From: Microvirga sp. TS319
Lineage (GTDB): Bacteria; Pseudomonadota; Alphaproteobacteria; Rhizobiales; Beijerinckiaceae
Assembly: GCF_041276405.1 (NCBI RefSeq)
Contig: NZ_JBGGGT010000001.1
Span: 1,434,501-1,498,500 of the forward strand
Length of the DNA: 64,000 bases
Direction of reading: 5' to 3'
Made by a program: the position numbers and the translations under genes. The notes under the pieces are model-generated. The model searched no databases and was not told the DNA's origin. It saw only the letters and a program-made list of their open reading frames with translations. How positions within the stretch are numbered: position 1 is the stretch's first letter; each line of letters starts with the position of its first letter. Positions 1 through 9,423 of this stretch are shown here, piece after piece.

Positions 1-31
1 TCAAGGAGGATTTCACATTGGGCATGTCACG

Positions 32-527
32 CTAACCTGAAGGGACGGTAATGGGCCCGATCTTGTGGATCTCAGGCAAGCACACTAGGTGCGGCTTTCC
101 ATGCCGCCACTGCCTGGAGGCGGTACAGACAGGTGGCGAGAGCAGAGCGGTGCGCGCGAGGTGGTACGAACAGGTCCTGACGGATGAAAAGATGGTTGTG
201 AACCGCTGCAGACCTCCCGCTGACCGAAAGCCCTGCGTCATGCGCTTTCGCTTTCGCAGCGGCACGTGCGAGTTCTCTGCTCTGTTGTTCAAGCCCTTGT
301 GGGATCGGTGCTCAACGCTTGGCTGCCTTGGTGTTGCGGCGGGCGTAAGACGGCCCGAACTTCATCGCCCAGCGCCGGACCGTCTCGTAGGAGACGACTA
401 CACAACGCTCGAGCAGCATCTCCTCGACGAGCCGCAAGCTCAGTGGGAAGCGGAAGTACAACCAGAATGCATGAGCGATGATCTGAAGTGGAAAGCGGTG
501 GCGCTTGTCGCTGATGGGCTGGATCAT
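32..527 (-). pseudogene. IS6-family transposase remnant, internally deleted
   Basis: The minus strand from 527 to 312 encodes the N-terminal part of an IS6-family transposase, including FPLSLRLVEEMLLER and VSYETVRRWAMKFGPSYAR. From about 292 to 32 the C-terminal part follows in another frame (NNRAENSHVPLRKRKRM, then GGLQRF). The catalytic DDE core between the two is missing, so the element carries a large internal deletion plus frame changes and cannot be active. It belongs to a different IS6 subgroup from the copies repeated elsewhere in this window. Its 5' edge lies about 40 bases from the histidine kinase gene, so it may have removed that kinase's upstream part. Confidence 0.7.
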
Positions 528-568
528 GCCAGTCGATCTATACGACCCACTCTCATGCGCGAGTTAAT

Positions 569-1168
569 GTGACGCCACCCCGAGAGCTCGTGCTGAAGGA
601 GCTGCACCATCGGCTGCACAACAACCTCCGGATCGTCATCAGCCTGCTGCGCATCACGGAGAAGACCCTGGAGAACCAGCGCGACCGCGAACAACTCGCC
701 GACCTTGGGCAACGGATTCAGGCGCTCAGCGCGCTCCAGGAGGAATTCTACCGTTCCGAGGATTTCCGCCGGGTGAATGTCGCCGGCTTCCTCGAGCGTC
801 TGGCCCGGAACCTCATCGGATTGGCGGGAGGACGCGTGACGCTGTCCAGCGATCTGGAGGAAGCGGAAATGCTGATTGACCTGGCGGTGCCGTTCGGGTT
901 GATGGCGAACGAGGTCATCACCAACGCCCTGAAGCATGCCTTCCCCGACGGGCGCACGGGCCATCTGTCCGTCCGGCTTACGCAAGCCGAGGAGCGGCTG
1001 GACCTGACCGTCGCGGACGACGGTGCGGGTTATGCGGGGAGTATGCGGACGGAGGGCTCCGGACTGGGCATGCGCCTCGTTCGGCGGCTTGCCGGCCAGA
1101 TCGGGGCCGAGATGTCGTTCGAGGGAACCGGAACGGGGACCATATGCCGGATCGGCATTCCAATGTGA
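569..1168 (+). CDS. Sensor histidine kinase catalytic core (HisKA_2/HWE-like), no sensor domain
   Basis: This 199-residue protein is a two-component kinase core. The H-box ELHHRLHNNL lies near residue 12 and the N-box NEVITNALKHAF near 110. DDGAGY and GSGLGMRLV give the G-boxes of the HATPase domain. The H-box style fits the HisKA_2/HWE group common in alphaproteobacteria. There is no sensory or transmembrane part, and the GTG start sits directly next to an IS6 remnant, so the gene may be a 3' fragment of a longer kinase. Its 3' end overlaps the start of a response regulator gene by about 25 bases, which makes that regulator its likely partner. Confidence 0.75.
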   Translation: MTPPRELVLKELHHRLHNNLRIVISLLRITEKTLENQRDREQLADLGQRIQALSALQEEFYRSEDFRRVNVAGFLERLARNLIGLAGGRVTLSSDLEEAEMLIDLAVPFGLMANEVITNALKHAFPDGRTGHLSVRLTQAEERLDLTVADDGAGYAGSMRTEGSGLGMRLVRRLAGQIGAEMSFEGTGTGTICRIGIPM

Positions 1169-1536
1169 ACGGCAGGCTGCGCGTCCTCGTCGTGGAGGAC
1201 GAGTGGCTCGTGGCCGACTAAATCGTGGACATTCTCGAGGAGGCCGGGCACGAGGTCGTCACCGCCGAGGGAGCGCTGAGGCATCTGGAGCGGACCGCCG
1301 TTGACATCGCCGTCCTCGACATCAAGCTGAAAGGCTCCATGAGCGGGATCGACGTGGCGCGAGCGGCCCGGGAACGAGGCATCCCGCACGTGTTCATCAC
1401 GGGATCGGGCGGTCCGGCCACCCGGCAAGCGGCCGAGGCCACGGGACCGGTCGGCTTCCTCCAAAAGCCGTTCAGCCCGGCGGGGTTGATGGCGCTCCTC
1501 GCAGGACCCATACGGGAGAAGGCGCACGGGAATTGA
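1144..1536 (+). pseudogene. Response regulator receiver domain, broken by an in-frame stop
   Basis: The reading frame from the ATG at 1144 gives a receiver domain. RVLVVEDEWLVAD is the first strand with the acidic pair, IAVLDIKLKG carries the phospho-accepting Asp, VFITGSG has the conserved Thr, and FLQKPF has the conserved Lys. A TAA codon at 1219-1221 interrupts the frame after ...WLVAD, with the same frame resuming directly. The remaining frame could start at GTG 1225, but it would lack the first beta strand and acidic pocket, so it is probably non-functional. The gene overlaps the 3' end of the upstream histidine kinase, as is usual for cognate pairs. The stop could also be a sequencing error. 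Confidence 0.75.
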
Positions 1537-1596
1537 CGATCCCGCGCGGCAACGAGGCGGTTAATTCCTGGCGAAGGTCTGGATCGGGTCGAGCCT

Positions 1597-1733
1597 GTGT
1601 GAAAACTCGAACAAGCTCAACCTTGGCGCACTATTCGTACAGCTTGATGCCTCTGACCCGGGGAAATCCCGGCCTACTCAAGCCTGTAAGACATAAACTT
1701 ACTCGAAGGCGTGGCTCGGCAGCGTTTTCACAC
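1597..1733. repeat. Short inverted repeat in a geneless gap (possible IS/MITE end pair)
   Basis: The sequence GTGTGAAAAC at 1597-1606 recurs as its exact reverse complement at 1724-1733, with about 117 bases between. This could be a small non-autonomous element or the two ends of a collapsed insertion sequence. No coding frame with recognisable content is seen between 1537 and 1988, and nothing else stands out there. Confidence 0.3.
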
Positions 1734-1988
1734 GCTCTCGGTCAACCTGAGCCCTTAGGCCAGGTTCTACGAAGGTCCTGATACGGCTCCATTCTGGAAA
1801 TGCGGCGAAGGTAGCGCCACTGCCAAGGACTGACCTTCGGCACCGCTAGCAGGAATGACTGGGAAAGCACTGGACTTCGAGGTCAACTCCACGCCGTCCT
1901 GATATGAGACTTTCCAACTCGATTGGTGCCAAGTTCGAATAGCTCGCCCAAGCGGTGAGGGCTTCTTCCCCATCTGAACCAATCCGCC

Positions 1989-3029
1989 TCAATATCGCCG
2001 ACGGTTCTTGATGTAGCGATCGAACGCAACCGCGCTGATGATGATGAGTCCGATAATGACCTGCTGGATATATGATGAGACATTGTTGAGAACGAGCCCG
2101 TTGACGAGAACCCCGATCAGCGTCGCGCCGATGACGGTCCCGGCAATTGACCCTGCACCACCGAACAGACTCGTTCCGCCGATCACCACCGAGGCGATCA
2201 CCGTCAGCTCATAGCCCTGCCCCGCTACCGCCTCCGCGGAGTTGAGACGGGCATTGAGAACGAATCCAGCGAGACCTGCAAAAAACCCAACTATCACGTA
2301 GACCGAGAGAATGATTCGGTTGACCAAGATGCCAGATAATCTGGCCGCTTCCAGGTTGCCGCCGACAGCATAGACGTTTCGCCCATAGCGCGTGTGGCGC
2401 AGCACCACGTGACAGATGAGAGCGCAAAACAGGAAGAGAATTACCGGCACGGGAACCGGCCCGATCACCCCCTGCCCCCACCACCGGAAATTAGCGTCGA
2501 AGCCGGAGATCGGACCACCGCCGGAAAACCAGAGCGTCAAACCACGAAAGGCCGATAGGCCTCCCAGAGTCACGACGAAGGGTGGGACCTTCAAGCGCGT
2601 GATCGCAAAGCCTTGGATGAAGCCGCACAGCACGCCGATGCCCACAGCTGTGAGCAGCGAGGCGAACCATCCGTAGCCAGTGACCTCGTCGGGACCCAGC
2701 GAGAAGGAGTTGCCCGTCGAGCCCTTGGCGACAGCGGCAGCCACAATCGCGGAGAGCGCCAGCACCGAGCCGACGGAGAGGTCGATTCCGGCAGTGAGGA
2801 TCACAAACGTCATCCCTAGCGCAATGAGGCCCGTAATCGAAATCTGGCGCATCACGTTGAAGAGGTTCGTGGGGTCCAGGAATCGGGGCTCTAAAGCCGC
2901 AAATACGGCCATCATGAGAAGGAGGAAGATGAGAGGAGCGAACCGGCTGAGCAGTTCCCAAGGAGACCGCCCCTTCCGGATCTGCGCTGCAGAGTTCACC
3001 CCAAAGGCCTGAGCCATCCTTCTCTCCAT
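1989..3029 (-). CDS. Sugar ABC transporter permease (RbsC/AraH family)
   Basis: This 346-residue inner-membrane permease has about eight to ten hydrophobic segments. It shows the family hallmark GMTFVILTAGIDLSVGSVLA in the first third and VIGGTSLFGGAGSIAGTVIGA near the C terminus, both typical of ribose, xylose and galactose-type permeases. It should form the membrane channel for the sugar delivered by the binding protein. It is the last gene of a minus-strand operon and starts 12 bases after the stop of the ATPase gene. The exact sugar cannot be read from the sequence. Start at 3029; an internal ATG four codons later is also possible. Confidence 0.88.
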   Translation of the reverse strand: MERRMAQAFGVNSAAQIRKGRSPWELLSRFAPLIFLLLMMAVFAALEPRFLDPTNLFNVMRQISITGLIALGMTFVILTAGIDLSVGSVLALSAIVAAAVAKGSTGNSFSLGPDEVTGYGWFASLLTAVGIGVLCGFIQGFAITRLKVPPFVVTLGGLSAFRGLTLWFSGGGPISGFDANFRWWGQGVIGPVPVPVILFLFCALICHVVLRHTRYGRNVYAVGGNLEAARLSGILVNRIILSVYVIVGFFAGLAGFVLNARLNSAEAVAGQGYELTVIASVVIGGTSLFGGAGSIAGTVIGATLIGVLVNGLVLNNVSSYIQQVIIGLIIISAVAFDRYIKNRRRY

Positions 3030-3041
3030 GAATTCGCGCTC

Positions 3042-4607
3042 TCAACCTGGTGCCTGGTCACGGTGGGCCAAGGGTCGGTCGAGTGTCATCAGAGCCATCA
3101 GCCGCTCTTGAGTCGCCTCGTCGGCCGGGATCTCCCCCGTGATACGCCCTTCCCGCATCGTGACGATCCGGTCGGAGATGGCGAGTATCTCAGGCAGTTC
3201 AGACGAGATAACCACGATGGCGATGCCGTTGGCGGCCAAGCTATCCAGAAGCTCATGCACCTCGGCCTTCGCCGCAACATCGATCCCTCGCGTCGGCTCG
3301 TCGACAAGCAGCACCTTCGGCTTCACTGCAAGCCAACGTGCCAGCACAATCTTCTGCTGGTTGCCGCCCGACAAATTCGAAATGGGCTGCTCCGGGCTTC
3401 TCATCCGAATGTTCATCAAACCGCGGAACTGTTGCAGGTCTGACTGCTCCTTGCGTTCATCGACGAAAATCCCCGCACGCAAGAAGCGGCCTAGAGACGC
3501 AATGGAAAAATTGCTCCTGATGGCCTGCTGTAGAAAAAGCGCCTGCTGCTTGCGATCCTCCGGCACAAGCCCGATCCCGAGACGAATGGCGTCGCTTGGA
3601 GAGCGGATCCTGACAGGCTGCCCATCTATTTCGATCGTCCCCGCTGCAAGCGGATCCGCGCCGAAGATCGCACGCGCCATTTCCGTTCGCCCTGATCCGA
3701 CCAAACCGGCAATGCCCAGAATCTCTCCGGCGCGCGCATCGAGATCGATGTCCTGCAGCCTGATCGCCTGCGCACGTGCGCCCTCGGTGCACACCCCCCG
3801 AACGTTAAGGCGAACGGCCCCACCCGCATGCCGTGTTGATGGACGCCTGTACAGCTCCGACGCCTTACGTCCGACCATAAGCTCGATCACTGCGGCCGTT
3901 GTGAGATCGTTGCGATCCCGTGTGGCGGCGAGCTTTCCGTCGCGTAGGATCGTTAACCTATCACAGACCGTCATCGCCTCTTCGAGACGATGGGTCACAA
4001 ACATGATGGATACGCCCTCTTGGCGCAGGGTCCTCATGATCACGAGAAGGCGCTGGACCTCCGCTTCCGACAGCGCAGAGGTCGGCTCGTCCATAATGAT
4101 GAGCCGGGCTTTGATGGAAAGGCCCCGGGCAATCTCGACCAACTGCTGCTCGGCGACAGAGAGTTCCGCAACCGGAGTATCAGGGTCGATGTCCAGCCCC
4201 ACTCGTCTGGCGATCGCCTGCGCCTCGATTCGCATTCGCTTCCAATCGATCAGGCCCCCTAGCCACAGCGGCTCGCGGCGAATGAAGATATTCTCTGCGA
4301 CACTCAATTGCGGAATGAGGTTCAATTCCTGATAGATAGTCACGATACCGGCATCCTGGGCGGCCTGCGGGGTTGGCACGGCGATCTCCCGCCCATCCCA
4401 TAGAATGCCTCCGGCATCGGGAGTCTGAGCGCCCGAGATGATTCTCAACAGCGTGGACTTACCCGCGCCATTCTCGCCCAGTAGGCCATGGACTTCGCCA
4501 CGGGATACCGAGAGCGTCACCCCGTCGAGTGCCGTGACGCCGGGAAATCGCTTCGTGACATCGCGGATCTGCAAAAGGGGTGAGAAGTCATCCATGACGA
4601 GGTTCAC
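3042..4607 (-). CDS. Sugar ABC transporter ATP-binding protein (RbsA/XylG type, two ABC domains)
   Basis: This is a 521-residue protein with tandem ATPase domains, as in RbsA and MglA. The first has Walker A GENGAGKST near residue 45, signature LSVAEQQL and Walker B LIIMDEPTSAL. The second has a degenerate P-loop (GLVGSGRTEMAR), a clear signature LSGGNQQK and Walker B VLLVDEPTRGID. Such a pairing, one canonical and one degenerate site, is normal for carbohydrate-uptake transporter family 2. It energises uptake together with the adjacent permease and binding protein. The start is either the GTG at 4607 or the in-frame ATG at 4595 (MDDFSPLLQ); the second resembles family starts more closely. 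Confidence 0.92.
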   Translation of the reverse strand: MNLVMDDFSPLLQIRDVTKRFPGVTALDGVTLSVSRGEVHGLLGENGAGKSTLLRIISGAQTPDAGGILWDGREIAVPTPQAAQDAGIVTIYQELNLIPQLSVAENIFIRREPLWLGGLIDWKRMRIEAQAIARRVGLDIDPDTPVAELSVAEQQLVEIARGLSIKARLIIMDEPTSALSEAEVQRLLVIMRTLRQEGVSIMFVTHRLEEAMTVCDRLTILRDGKLAATRDRNDLTTAAVIELMVGRKASELYRRPSTRHAGGAVRLNVRGVCTEGARAQAIRLQDIDLDARAGEILGIAGLVGSGRTEMARAIFGADPLAAGTIEIDGQPVRIRSPSDAIRLGIGLVPEDRKQQALFLQQAIRSNFSIASLGRFLRAGIFVDERKEQSDLQQFRGLMNIRMRSPEQPISNLSGGNQQKIVLARWLAVKPKVLLVDEPTRGIDVAAKAEVHELLDSLAANGIAIVVISSELPEILAISDRIVTMREGRITGEIPADEATQERLMALMTLDRPLAHRDQAPG

Positions 4608-4649
4608 AGGGAACTCGGCCGATCCGGCGTGGAACCAGCCCGGCCACCG

Positions 4650-5618
4650 CTACGACACTTCCGAGATGCGTTCCGCCTTATCTACATTCTCCTTGGTGAT
4701 CGCCACCGGAGTGAGGAGCTTCACCTGCGTTTCCGGCTTCTTGCCGTCACGCGCGTAGGAAACAGCGATCCTCATCGCCTCGCGGCTCTGCTCGCCGGGA
4801 AACTGCTCGATCGTGGCGGCCATCTGCCCAGCGCGGATCGCCTTCAAGGCTTCCGGCAAAGCATCAAAGCCGTAGATGGCAATACCGGTGAGGTTGCGAG
4901 CCTTGACGGCTTCCATTGCGCCCAGCGCCATATCATCGTTAGCGCAGACGATCACGTCCGGCTTGCCCTTACCGGCAAGGCCTGCCTCCGTCACTGAAAG
5001 CCCTTCGGCCCGTGCGAAATTGGCTGTCTGCTCAAAGACAATCTGATACTTGTCCTTTGCTTTGTCGAGGACGTTGTGCAGACCCTTGTTGCGGTCGATG
5101 GCAGGCCCGGCACCCGGTTGTCCCTGCAGGTGAAAGATCTTAGCCCCATTAGGAAACGCTCTCATGATGGCTTCGGCCTGAGCTTCACCGCCCTTCACAT
5201 TGTCGGCGCCAACATGGGCAAGGATGCCGGACACACCACGAACCTGACGGTCGATCGTGACTACGGGGATGCCAGCCTTCACCGCCTGTTCGAGGGCGGG
5301 AGCCATTGCGTTCACCTCCAGGGGTGAAATGATGATAGCGCTCACCTTCTGCGTGATAGCAGCCTCGACATCGGCGGTCTGCTTGGGAACCGAGTTCTGT
5401 CCATCGGTCTCGATCAATTGGATGTCGCCCAGCGACTTCGCCTCCGCCTGCAACTGGCGCTGCATGTGGACGAAGAACGGAAAGGACAGGCTCGGAAGAG
5501 ACGTTGCGATTACAAGCGATTTCGCCTGAGCGAGAACAATCCGCCCTCCAGCGGCGGTGCTGAAAGCAAGTCCGGCGGTGAAAGTCACAAAGTTTCGCCG
5601 GGTCAGCAGAATGGACAT
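4650..5618 (-). CDS. Sugar ABC transporter periplasmic binding protein (Peripla_BP_4 family)
   Basis: This is a 322-residue secreted protein. The start at 5618 is chosen because GGAGGAAG lies just upstream, overlapping a weaker in-frame ATG at 5633. The N terminus carries a twin-arginine-like signal (TRRNFVTFTAG followed by a hydrophobic stretch and small residues). The mature part has features of the RbsB group: IIISPLEVNAMAPALEQAV, IPVVTIDRQV, and VIVCANDDMALGAMEAVKA near residue 220. It should capture the sugar in the periplasm and hand it to the permease. It is first in the operon with ATPase and permease downstream, as in rbsB-type loci. No sugar kinase or dehydrogenase adjoins, so the substrate is unknown. 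Confidence 0.9.
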   Translation of the reverse strand: MSILLTRRNFVTFTAGLAFSTAAGGRIVLAQAKSLVIATSLPSLSFPFFVHMQRQLQAEAKSLGDIQLIETDGQNSVPKQTADVEAAITQKVSAIIISPLEVNAMAPALEQAVKAGIPVVTIDRQVRGVSGILAHVGADNVKGGEAQAEAIMRAFPNGAKIFHLQGQPGAGPAIDRNKGLHNVLDKAKDKYQIVFEQTANFARAEGLSVTEAGLAGKGKPDVIVCANDDMALGAMEAVKARNLTGIAIYGFDALPEALKAIRAGQMAATIEQFPGEQSREAMRIAVSYARDGKKPETQVKLLTPVAITKENVDKAERISEVS

Positions 5619-5942
5619 AACTCTTCCTCCCATGGGCTTGGCCTTGTGGCCAATTGTGCCGAATATAACGCTACCCGAGAATTTGCCCTAGACTATAAAG
5701 AGTCTGGACGGCGAACCGACGAATAATCAGGTATATTTTAGGAAAATCGGCAAATTTTCTTATGCAAATCAGGAATAGTTAGGCCTTAAATGGATGCCGC
5801 ATGTAATGCGAGCTTTGGGATGCTGGTGCGAGCTTGGGCAGAAACTAAGTTGCTAGGCCGGCAAATAGAGGCTGGCCATCTCAACGGGAGATCTCATGAA
5901 CAAGCCACTTAACTTTCTGAGTACGCTCACGGGATGCTTTGC
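5619..5942 (-). promoter_or_regulatory. Upstream region of the sugar transporter operon
   Basis: A geneless stretch that contains the strong ribosome binding site GGAGGAAG (positions 5623-5630, minus strand) and an AT-rich patch at about 5690-5790, unusual for this GC-rich window. The AT-rich patch is a likely promoter and regulator-binding area for the transporter genes, but no specific operator could be identified. A short frame starting MNKPLNFLSTLTGCF at 5896 runs into the IS6 end and may be a cut-off gene. Confidence 0.4.
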
Positions 5943-6766
5943 GGAACTGTCGCAAACCGTTCAGTAACTCAGTTCGGTCTATGCCTCCGGCAAGCTCCAG
6001 AGGTTTACGATGTTCAAAGGCCGTCACTTCGATCGCTCGGTAATCCTGCTCTGCGTGCGGTGGTATTTGGCCTACAACCTCAGTCTCCGAAATCTGGAAG
6101 AGATGATGGCTGAGCGAGGGATCACCGTCGACCATGCGACGGTGCATCGCTGGGTCATCCGGTATTCACCCGAGCTGCTGAAGCGGTTCAATCAGCGAAA
6201 GCGAACCGTCACCGCCAAGTGGCATGTCGACGAGACATATATCAAAGTACGGGGCCAGTGGCGCTATCTCTACCGTGCCATTGATAGCAACGGCGATACC
6301 GTCGAATTCTGGTTCAGCGAGCGGCGCAATCTAACTGCGGCGAAACGATTTCTTCGAAAGGCCCTTAAGCGGCATGGCCGTCCCGAGAGGATTGTCTTCG
6401 ATGGCAGTCAGACCAACCGCGAAGCGATCCTGTCGTGCGATACCGTAGATCGGCTCCAGAGAAGATTGCAGTGAGATCCGAACCCCATTCGCATTCGACA
6501 CAGTGCCTACCTGAACAATCGCATCGAACAGGATCATCGGGCTGTCAAGGGACGGATCCGACCGATGCTCGGGTTCAAGTCGATGGCGTCCGCTCGGGCG
6601 ATCCTGGGCGGCATTGAGATGGTTCACATGATTCGCAAAGGACAGGCGAAGTACGCCTGCAATCTGCAGCCCTCTCTCGCCGAGCAGTTCAACATCCTGA
6701 CTGCGTGAGGCCTGCGCGGGAAATAGCCCTCTTTCTGTCGTCACTGAAAATTCGCGACAGAGCCGC
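5943..6766 (+). mobile_element. IS6-family element, copy A (inactive)
   Basis: About 824 bases bounded by GGAACTGTCGCAAA on the left and the inverted CGCGACAGAGCC on the right, matching the ends of the other copies in the window. The right end lies inside an IS3-type orfA fragment. No 8-base target duplication is visible, so the copy may have undergone recombination after insertion. Confidence 0.75.
6010..6708 (+). pseudogene. IS6-family transposase, copy A, one nonsense mutation
   Basis: The frame starts MFKGRHFDRSVILLCVRWYL and covers the whole 232-residue family length. The DDE residues are visible in WHVDETYIKVRG, VFDGSQTN and NNRIEQDHRAVK. A TGA at 6472-6474 interrupts it between the second Asp and the Glu; the same frame then continues to 6708. 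Other copies have an uninterrupted sequence of the same length here, so this is a point nonsense change and not an insertion or deletion. It should be inactive unless the stop is read through. Confidence 0.85.
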
Positions 6767-6807
6767 TTGAACTCGGGGGTGAATTCTCGCCTGGTCTTCG
6801 TCATCAA
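6762..6807 (-). pseudogene. IS3-family orfA fragment cut by IS6 copy A
   Basis: The minus strand from 6807 reads MTKTRREFTPEFKRL, the standard N terminus of IS3-family OrfA proteins, and then runs straight into the right end of IS6 copy A. The upstream sequence to about 6840 (including GTGTCCGTCAAAGCG on the plus strand) could be the IS3 terminal repeat. The rest of this IS3 element is not present in the window. Confidence 0.6.
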
Positions 6808-6990
6808 ACACCTTCCCGCTCCCGCAGGAGCGTATCAGAGGTGTCCGTCAAAGCGAGCGAGGATCACTCGATAGTGACTCAATGGCTTGGGTGAGTCCCC
6901 TACCTAGTGTCCGGTCCAGCGGTGTAGGAAAGCGTGGTCAATCGAGATGCAACGCCCGGCCATCACTTCCTTGAGGTCTCTCAAACTGCC

Positions 6991-7920
6991 TCACGCCGGA
7001 TTCAGAGCTGCGCCTTTCAGAGCCAGCATCTGACGCGCTTCCGCGGGGCTCGCAACTCGGTAGCCAAGCTCCTCGACCAGGCGGCGGATCTTGCGGACTT
7101 GCTCCGCATTGCTCGTGGCAAGCTTGCCGCGCTCGATCATGAGGTTGTCCTCAAGGCCGACCCGCACGTTGCCGCCCAGGATAACGCTCATGGTGCCGAG
7201 CGGGAACTGCTGGCGCCCGGCGGCAAGCACGGAGAACTGGTAGTCCGTTCCGAGCAGGCGGTCGGCCGTAGCCTTCATGTGCATGAGCTGCTCGGGCGCG
7301 GCGTCGATCCCACCAAAGACACCGAGGACGAACTGGAGGAAGACAGGTCCTTTGAGCAGGCCACGCTTGCGATAGAAGGCCACCGTCTGGATATGGCCGA
7401 CATCGTAGCATTCGAGCTCGAAGCGCACGCCTCGGCCGTCACCGAGATCGGAGAGGATCGTCTCGATATCCTTGAACGTGTTCTGGAAGATGATGCTGCG
7501 CGTCGCCTCCAAGAACTCGGGCTCCCAATCGTGTCGCCATGCTTCGTAGCGCTCGGCCATGGGAAAGAGCCCGAAATTCATCGAACCCATATTGAGCGAG
7601 CACATCTCCGGTTCAACCCGCCGCGCCGGAGCGAGGCGCTCGTCGATGCTCATGCGAGAGCTGCCGCCCGTCGAGACGTTGAGGACCGCGTCGGTCTCCC
7701 GGGCGATGGTGGATAGGATCTCCTCGAACAGCGCCGGATCGGCGCTCGGCATGCCGGTCTGCGGATCGCGGGCATGAAGATGGATGATCGCCGCGCCGGC
7801 CTTGGCTGCGTCGATCGCCTGACGCGCGATATCCTGCGGCGTCACCGGAAGATGCTCGCTCATGGTCGGCGTGTGGATCGAGCCCGTGATGGCGCAGGTG
7901 ATGATGACGGGCTTGCTCAT
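6991..7920 (-). CDS. Beta-keto acid cleavage enzyme (BKACE, DUF849)
   Basis: This 309-residue protein belongs to the BKACE family, founded by 3-keto-5-aminohexanoate cleavage enzyme. These zinc enzymes combine a beta-keto acid with acetyl-CoA to give acetoacetate and a new CoA ester. The zinc ligands are visible: HLHARD near residue 48 (HxH), and NVRVGLEDN near residue 250 with the Glu of the metal site. CAITGS at the N terminus and LNVSTGG are further family signatures. Its start overlaps the stop of the aminotransferase gene by 4 bases, so the two are translationally coupled. The aminotransferase could supply the keto acid. The family acts on many substrates, including dehydrocarnitine, and the substrate here cannot be read directly. 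Confidence 0.88.
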   Translation of the reverse strand: MSKPVIITCAITGSIHTPTMSEHLPVTPQDIARQAIDAAKAGAAIIHLHARDPQTGMPSADPALFEEILSTIARETDAVLNVSTGGSSRMSIDERLAPARRVEPEMCSLNMGSMNFGLFPMAERYEAWRHDWEPEFLEATRSIIFQNTFKDIETILSDLGDGRGVRFELECYDVGHIQTVAFYRKRGLLKGPVFLQFVLGVFGGIDAAPEQLMHMKATADRLLGTDYQFSVLAAGRQQFPLGTMSVILGGNVRVGLEDNLMIERGKLATSNAEQVRKIRRLVEELGYRVASPAEARQMLALKGAALNPA

Positions 7921-9257
7921 GCGGCGTCTCCGTAGCCGAGGCCGGTTTCCTTCGCGAAGGTATCGAGGCTGTCCACGAGGATGCCCGTGATCTCGTCGAT
8001 CTGGTCATCGGTGACGATGAGCGGCGGACAGACGAGGAAGTGGTCACCCAGGCGGCCGCCGCGGGTGCGCCGCGAATAGATGATGAGGCCCTTGTTGTAG
8101 GCGATGTCCACCAGCCTGTTATGGGCGTTGAGTTCGACAGGGAGCGGCTCCATGGTCTCGCGGTCCGACACGAGTTCGAAGGCGAGCAGCAGGCCCTTGC
8201 CGCGCACGTCGCCGACGAAGCCGTAGCGCTGCATAAGGGCCTGGAGCCGGACCTTCAGCTTGTCGCCCTGCACCTGCGCCGCGTCCACGAGCCCGAGGCG
8301 GTCGATCTCGTCGAGCACTGCGAGGCCCGCCGCGCAGGCAAGCGGATTGCCCGCATAGGTGAAGCCGTGAATGAAGCCGCCGCTGTCGATGACCGCGTCC
8401 GCGATGCGCCGGTCCGCGACCATCGCGCCGAGCGGCACGTAGCCCGCGCCGAACCCCTTGGAGAAGGCGATCAGGTCCGGCCTCATGCCCCAGTGATCGC
8501 AGGCGAGATATTGGCCGGTGCGTCCCGCGCCGCTCATCACCTCGTCGGCGATCAGCAGGATGCCGAACTCGTCGCAGATCCGGCGGATCTCCCCGTAATA
8601 GCTGTCGGGGGCCACGAGCGCGCCAGTCGACGCGCCGCCGACCGGCTCCATGATGAAGGCCAGCACCGTCTCGGGCCCCTGCCGGAGGATCTCGTCGCGC
8701 AGGTAGCGGGCGTATTTCAGGCCACGCTCGTGGTCGCTCAGATCGTCACGGTCGAGATAACAGGTCGGCGCAGGGATCTTGGGCATCTCGTGCATCATCG
8801 GCGAGAACGGCGCGCTCATGAGCGACATGCCGGTGACGCTGAGCGCTCCGAGGCTCGATCCGTGATAGGAGGGGAAGCGGGAGATCACCTTGAACCGTGA
8901 AGCCTCGCCCGTCGCAATCGCGTATTGCCGGGCCAGCTTCAGGCAGCTTTCCACCGCCTCGGATCCTCCGGACACGAAGAAGACTCGGTCGAGTCCCGGC
9001 GGCATCCGTTCCGCGATCCGCCGGGCGAATTCCTCCGCGGGCTCGTTCTCGAAATGCAGCCGGTAGCCGAAAGTGGATTTCTCCATCTGGCGCCGCATCG
9101 CTTCGAGGACCACCGGATTGGAGTGGCCGATGTTCGACACCATTGCGCCGCTCGACCCGTCGAGATAACGCTTGCCCGAGACATCCCACAAGTAGACGCC
9201 TTCGGCGCGATCCAGGAGCGGGCGACGCAACCGCGTCTGATAAAACAGGTTCGACAT
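7917..9257 (-). CDS. Class III PLP-dependent aminotransferase
   Basis: This is a 446-residue fold-type I aminotransferase of the omega/class III group. Family features in order are GKRYLDGSSGAMVSNIGH near residue 30, FVSGGSEAVESCLKLAR near 90 (cofactor phosphate binding), LIADEVMSGAGRTG near 235, and the PLP-binding lysine in AFSKGFGAGYVPLGAM near 265. It transfers an amino group, probably from a beta- or omega-amino acid, to a keto acid acceptor. It is the first gene of a two-gene operon with the BKACE enzyme and is divergent from a LysR-type regulator, which is the likely controller. Product of the pair: amino acid to keto acid to CoA ester plus acetoacetate. Confidence 0.88.
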   Translation of the reverse strand: MSNLFYQTRLRRPLLDRAEGVYLWDVSGKRYLDGSSGAMVSNIGHSNPVVLEAMRRQMEKSTFGYRLHFENEPAEEFARRIAERMPPGLDRVFFVSGGSEAVESCLKLARQYAIATGEASRFKVISRFPSYHGSSLGALSVTGMSLMSAPFSPMMHEMPKIPAPTCYLDRDDLSDHERGLKYARYLRDEILRQGPETVLAFIMEPVGGASTGALVAPDSYYGEIRRICDEFGILLIADEVMSGAGRTGQYLACDHWGMRPDLIAFSKGFGAGYVPLGAMVADRRIADAVIDSGGFIHGFTYAGNPLACAAGLAVLDEIDRLGLVDAAQVQGDKLKVRLQALMQRYGFVGDVRGKGLLLAFELVSDRETMEPLPVELNAHNRLVDIAYNKGLIIYSRRTRGGRLGDHFLVCPPLIVTDDQIDEITGILVDSLDTFAKETGLGYGDAA

Positions 9258-9423
9258 GGTGGCTGGTCCTATTCCCCTCGTTTCGTTCCGCCGGAACGCT
9301 CTGGGCTGCTTTTAAGAAACATGGCTCGACAGGAATGAGCAAATAAATAGGATGAACCATCCTCATTCAGGAAAGGAATGGTTCGGCGTAATGCGGGGAC
9401 GGGTACAAAGATTCGTATGGACG

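Noticed and set aside
3139..4332. 397-codon plus-strand frame in the ABC transporter region
   Set aside because: It is antisense to the double ATPase, whose Walker and signature motifs are unambiguous.
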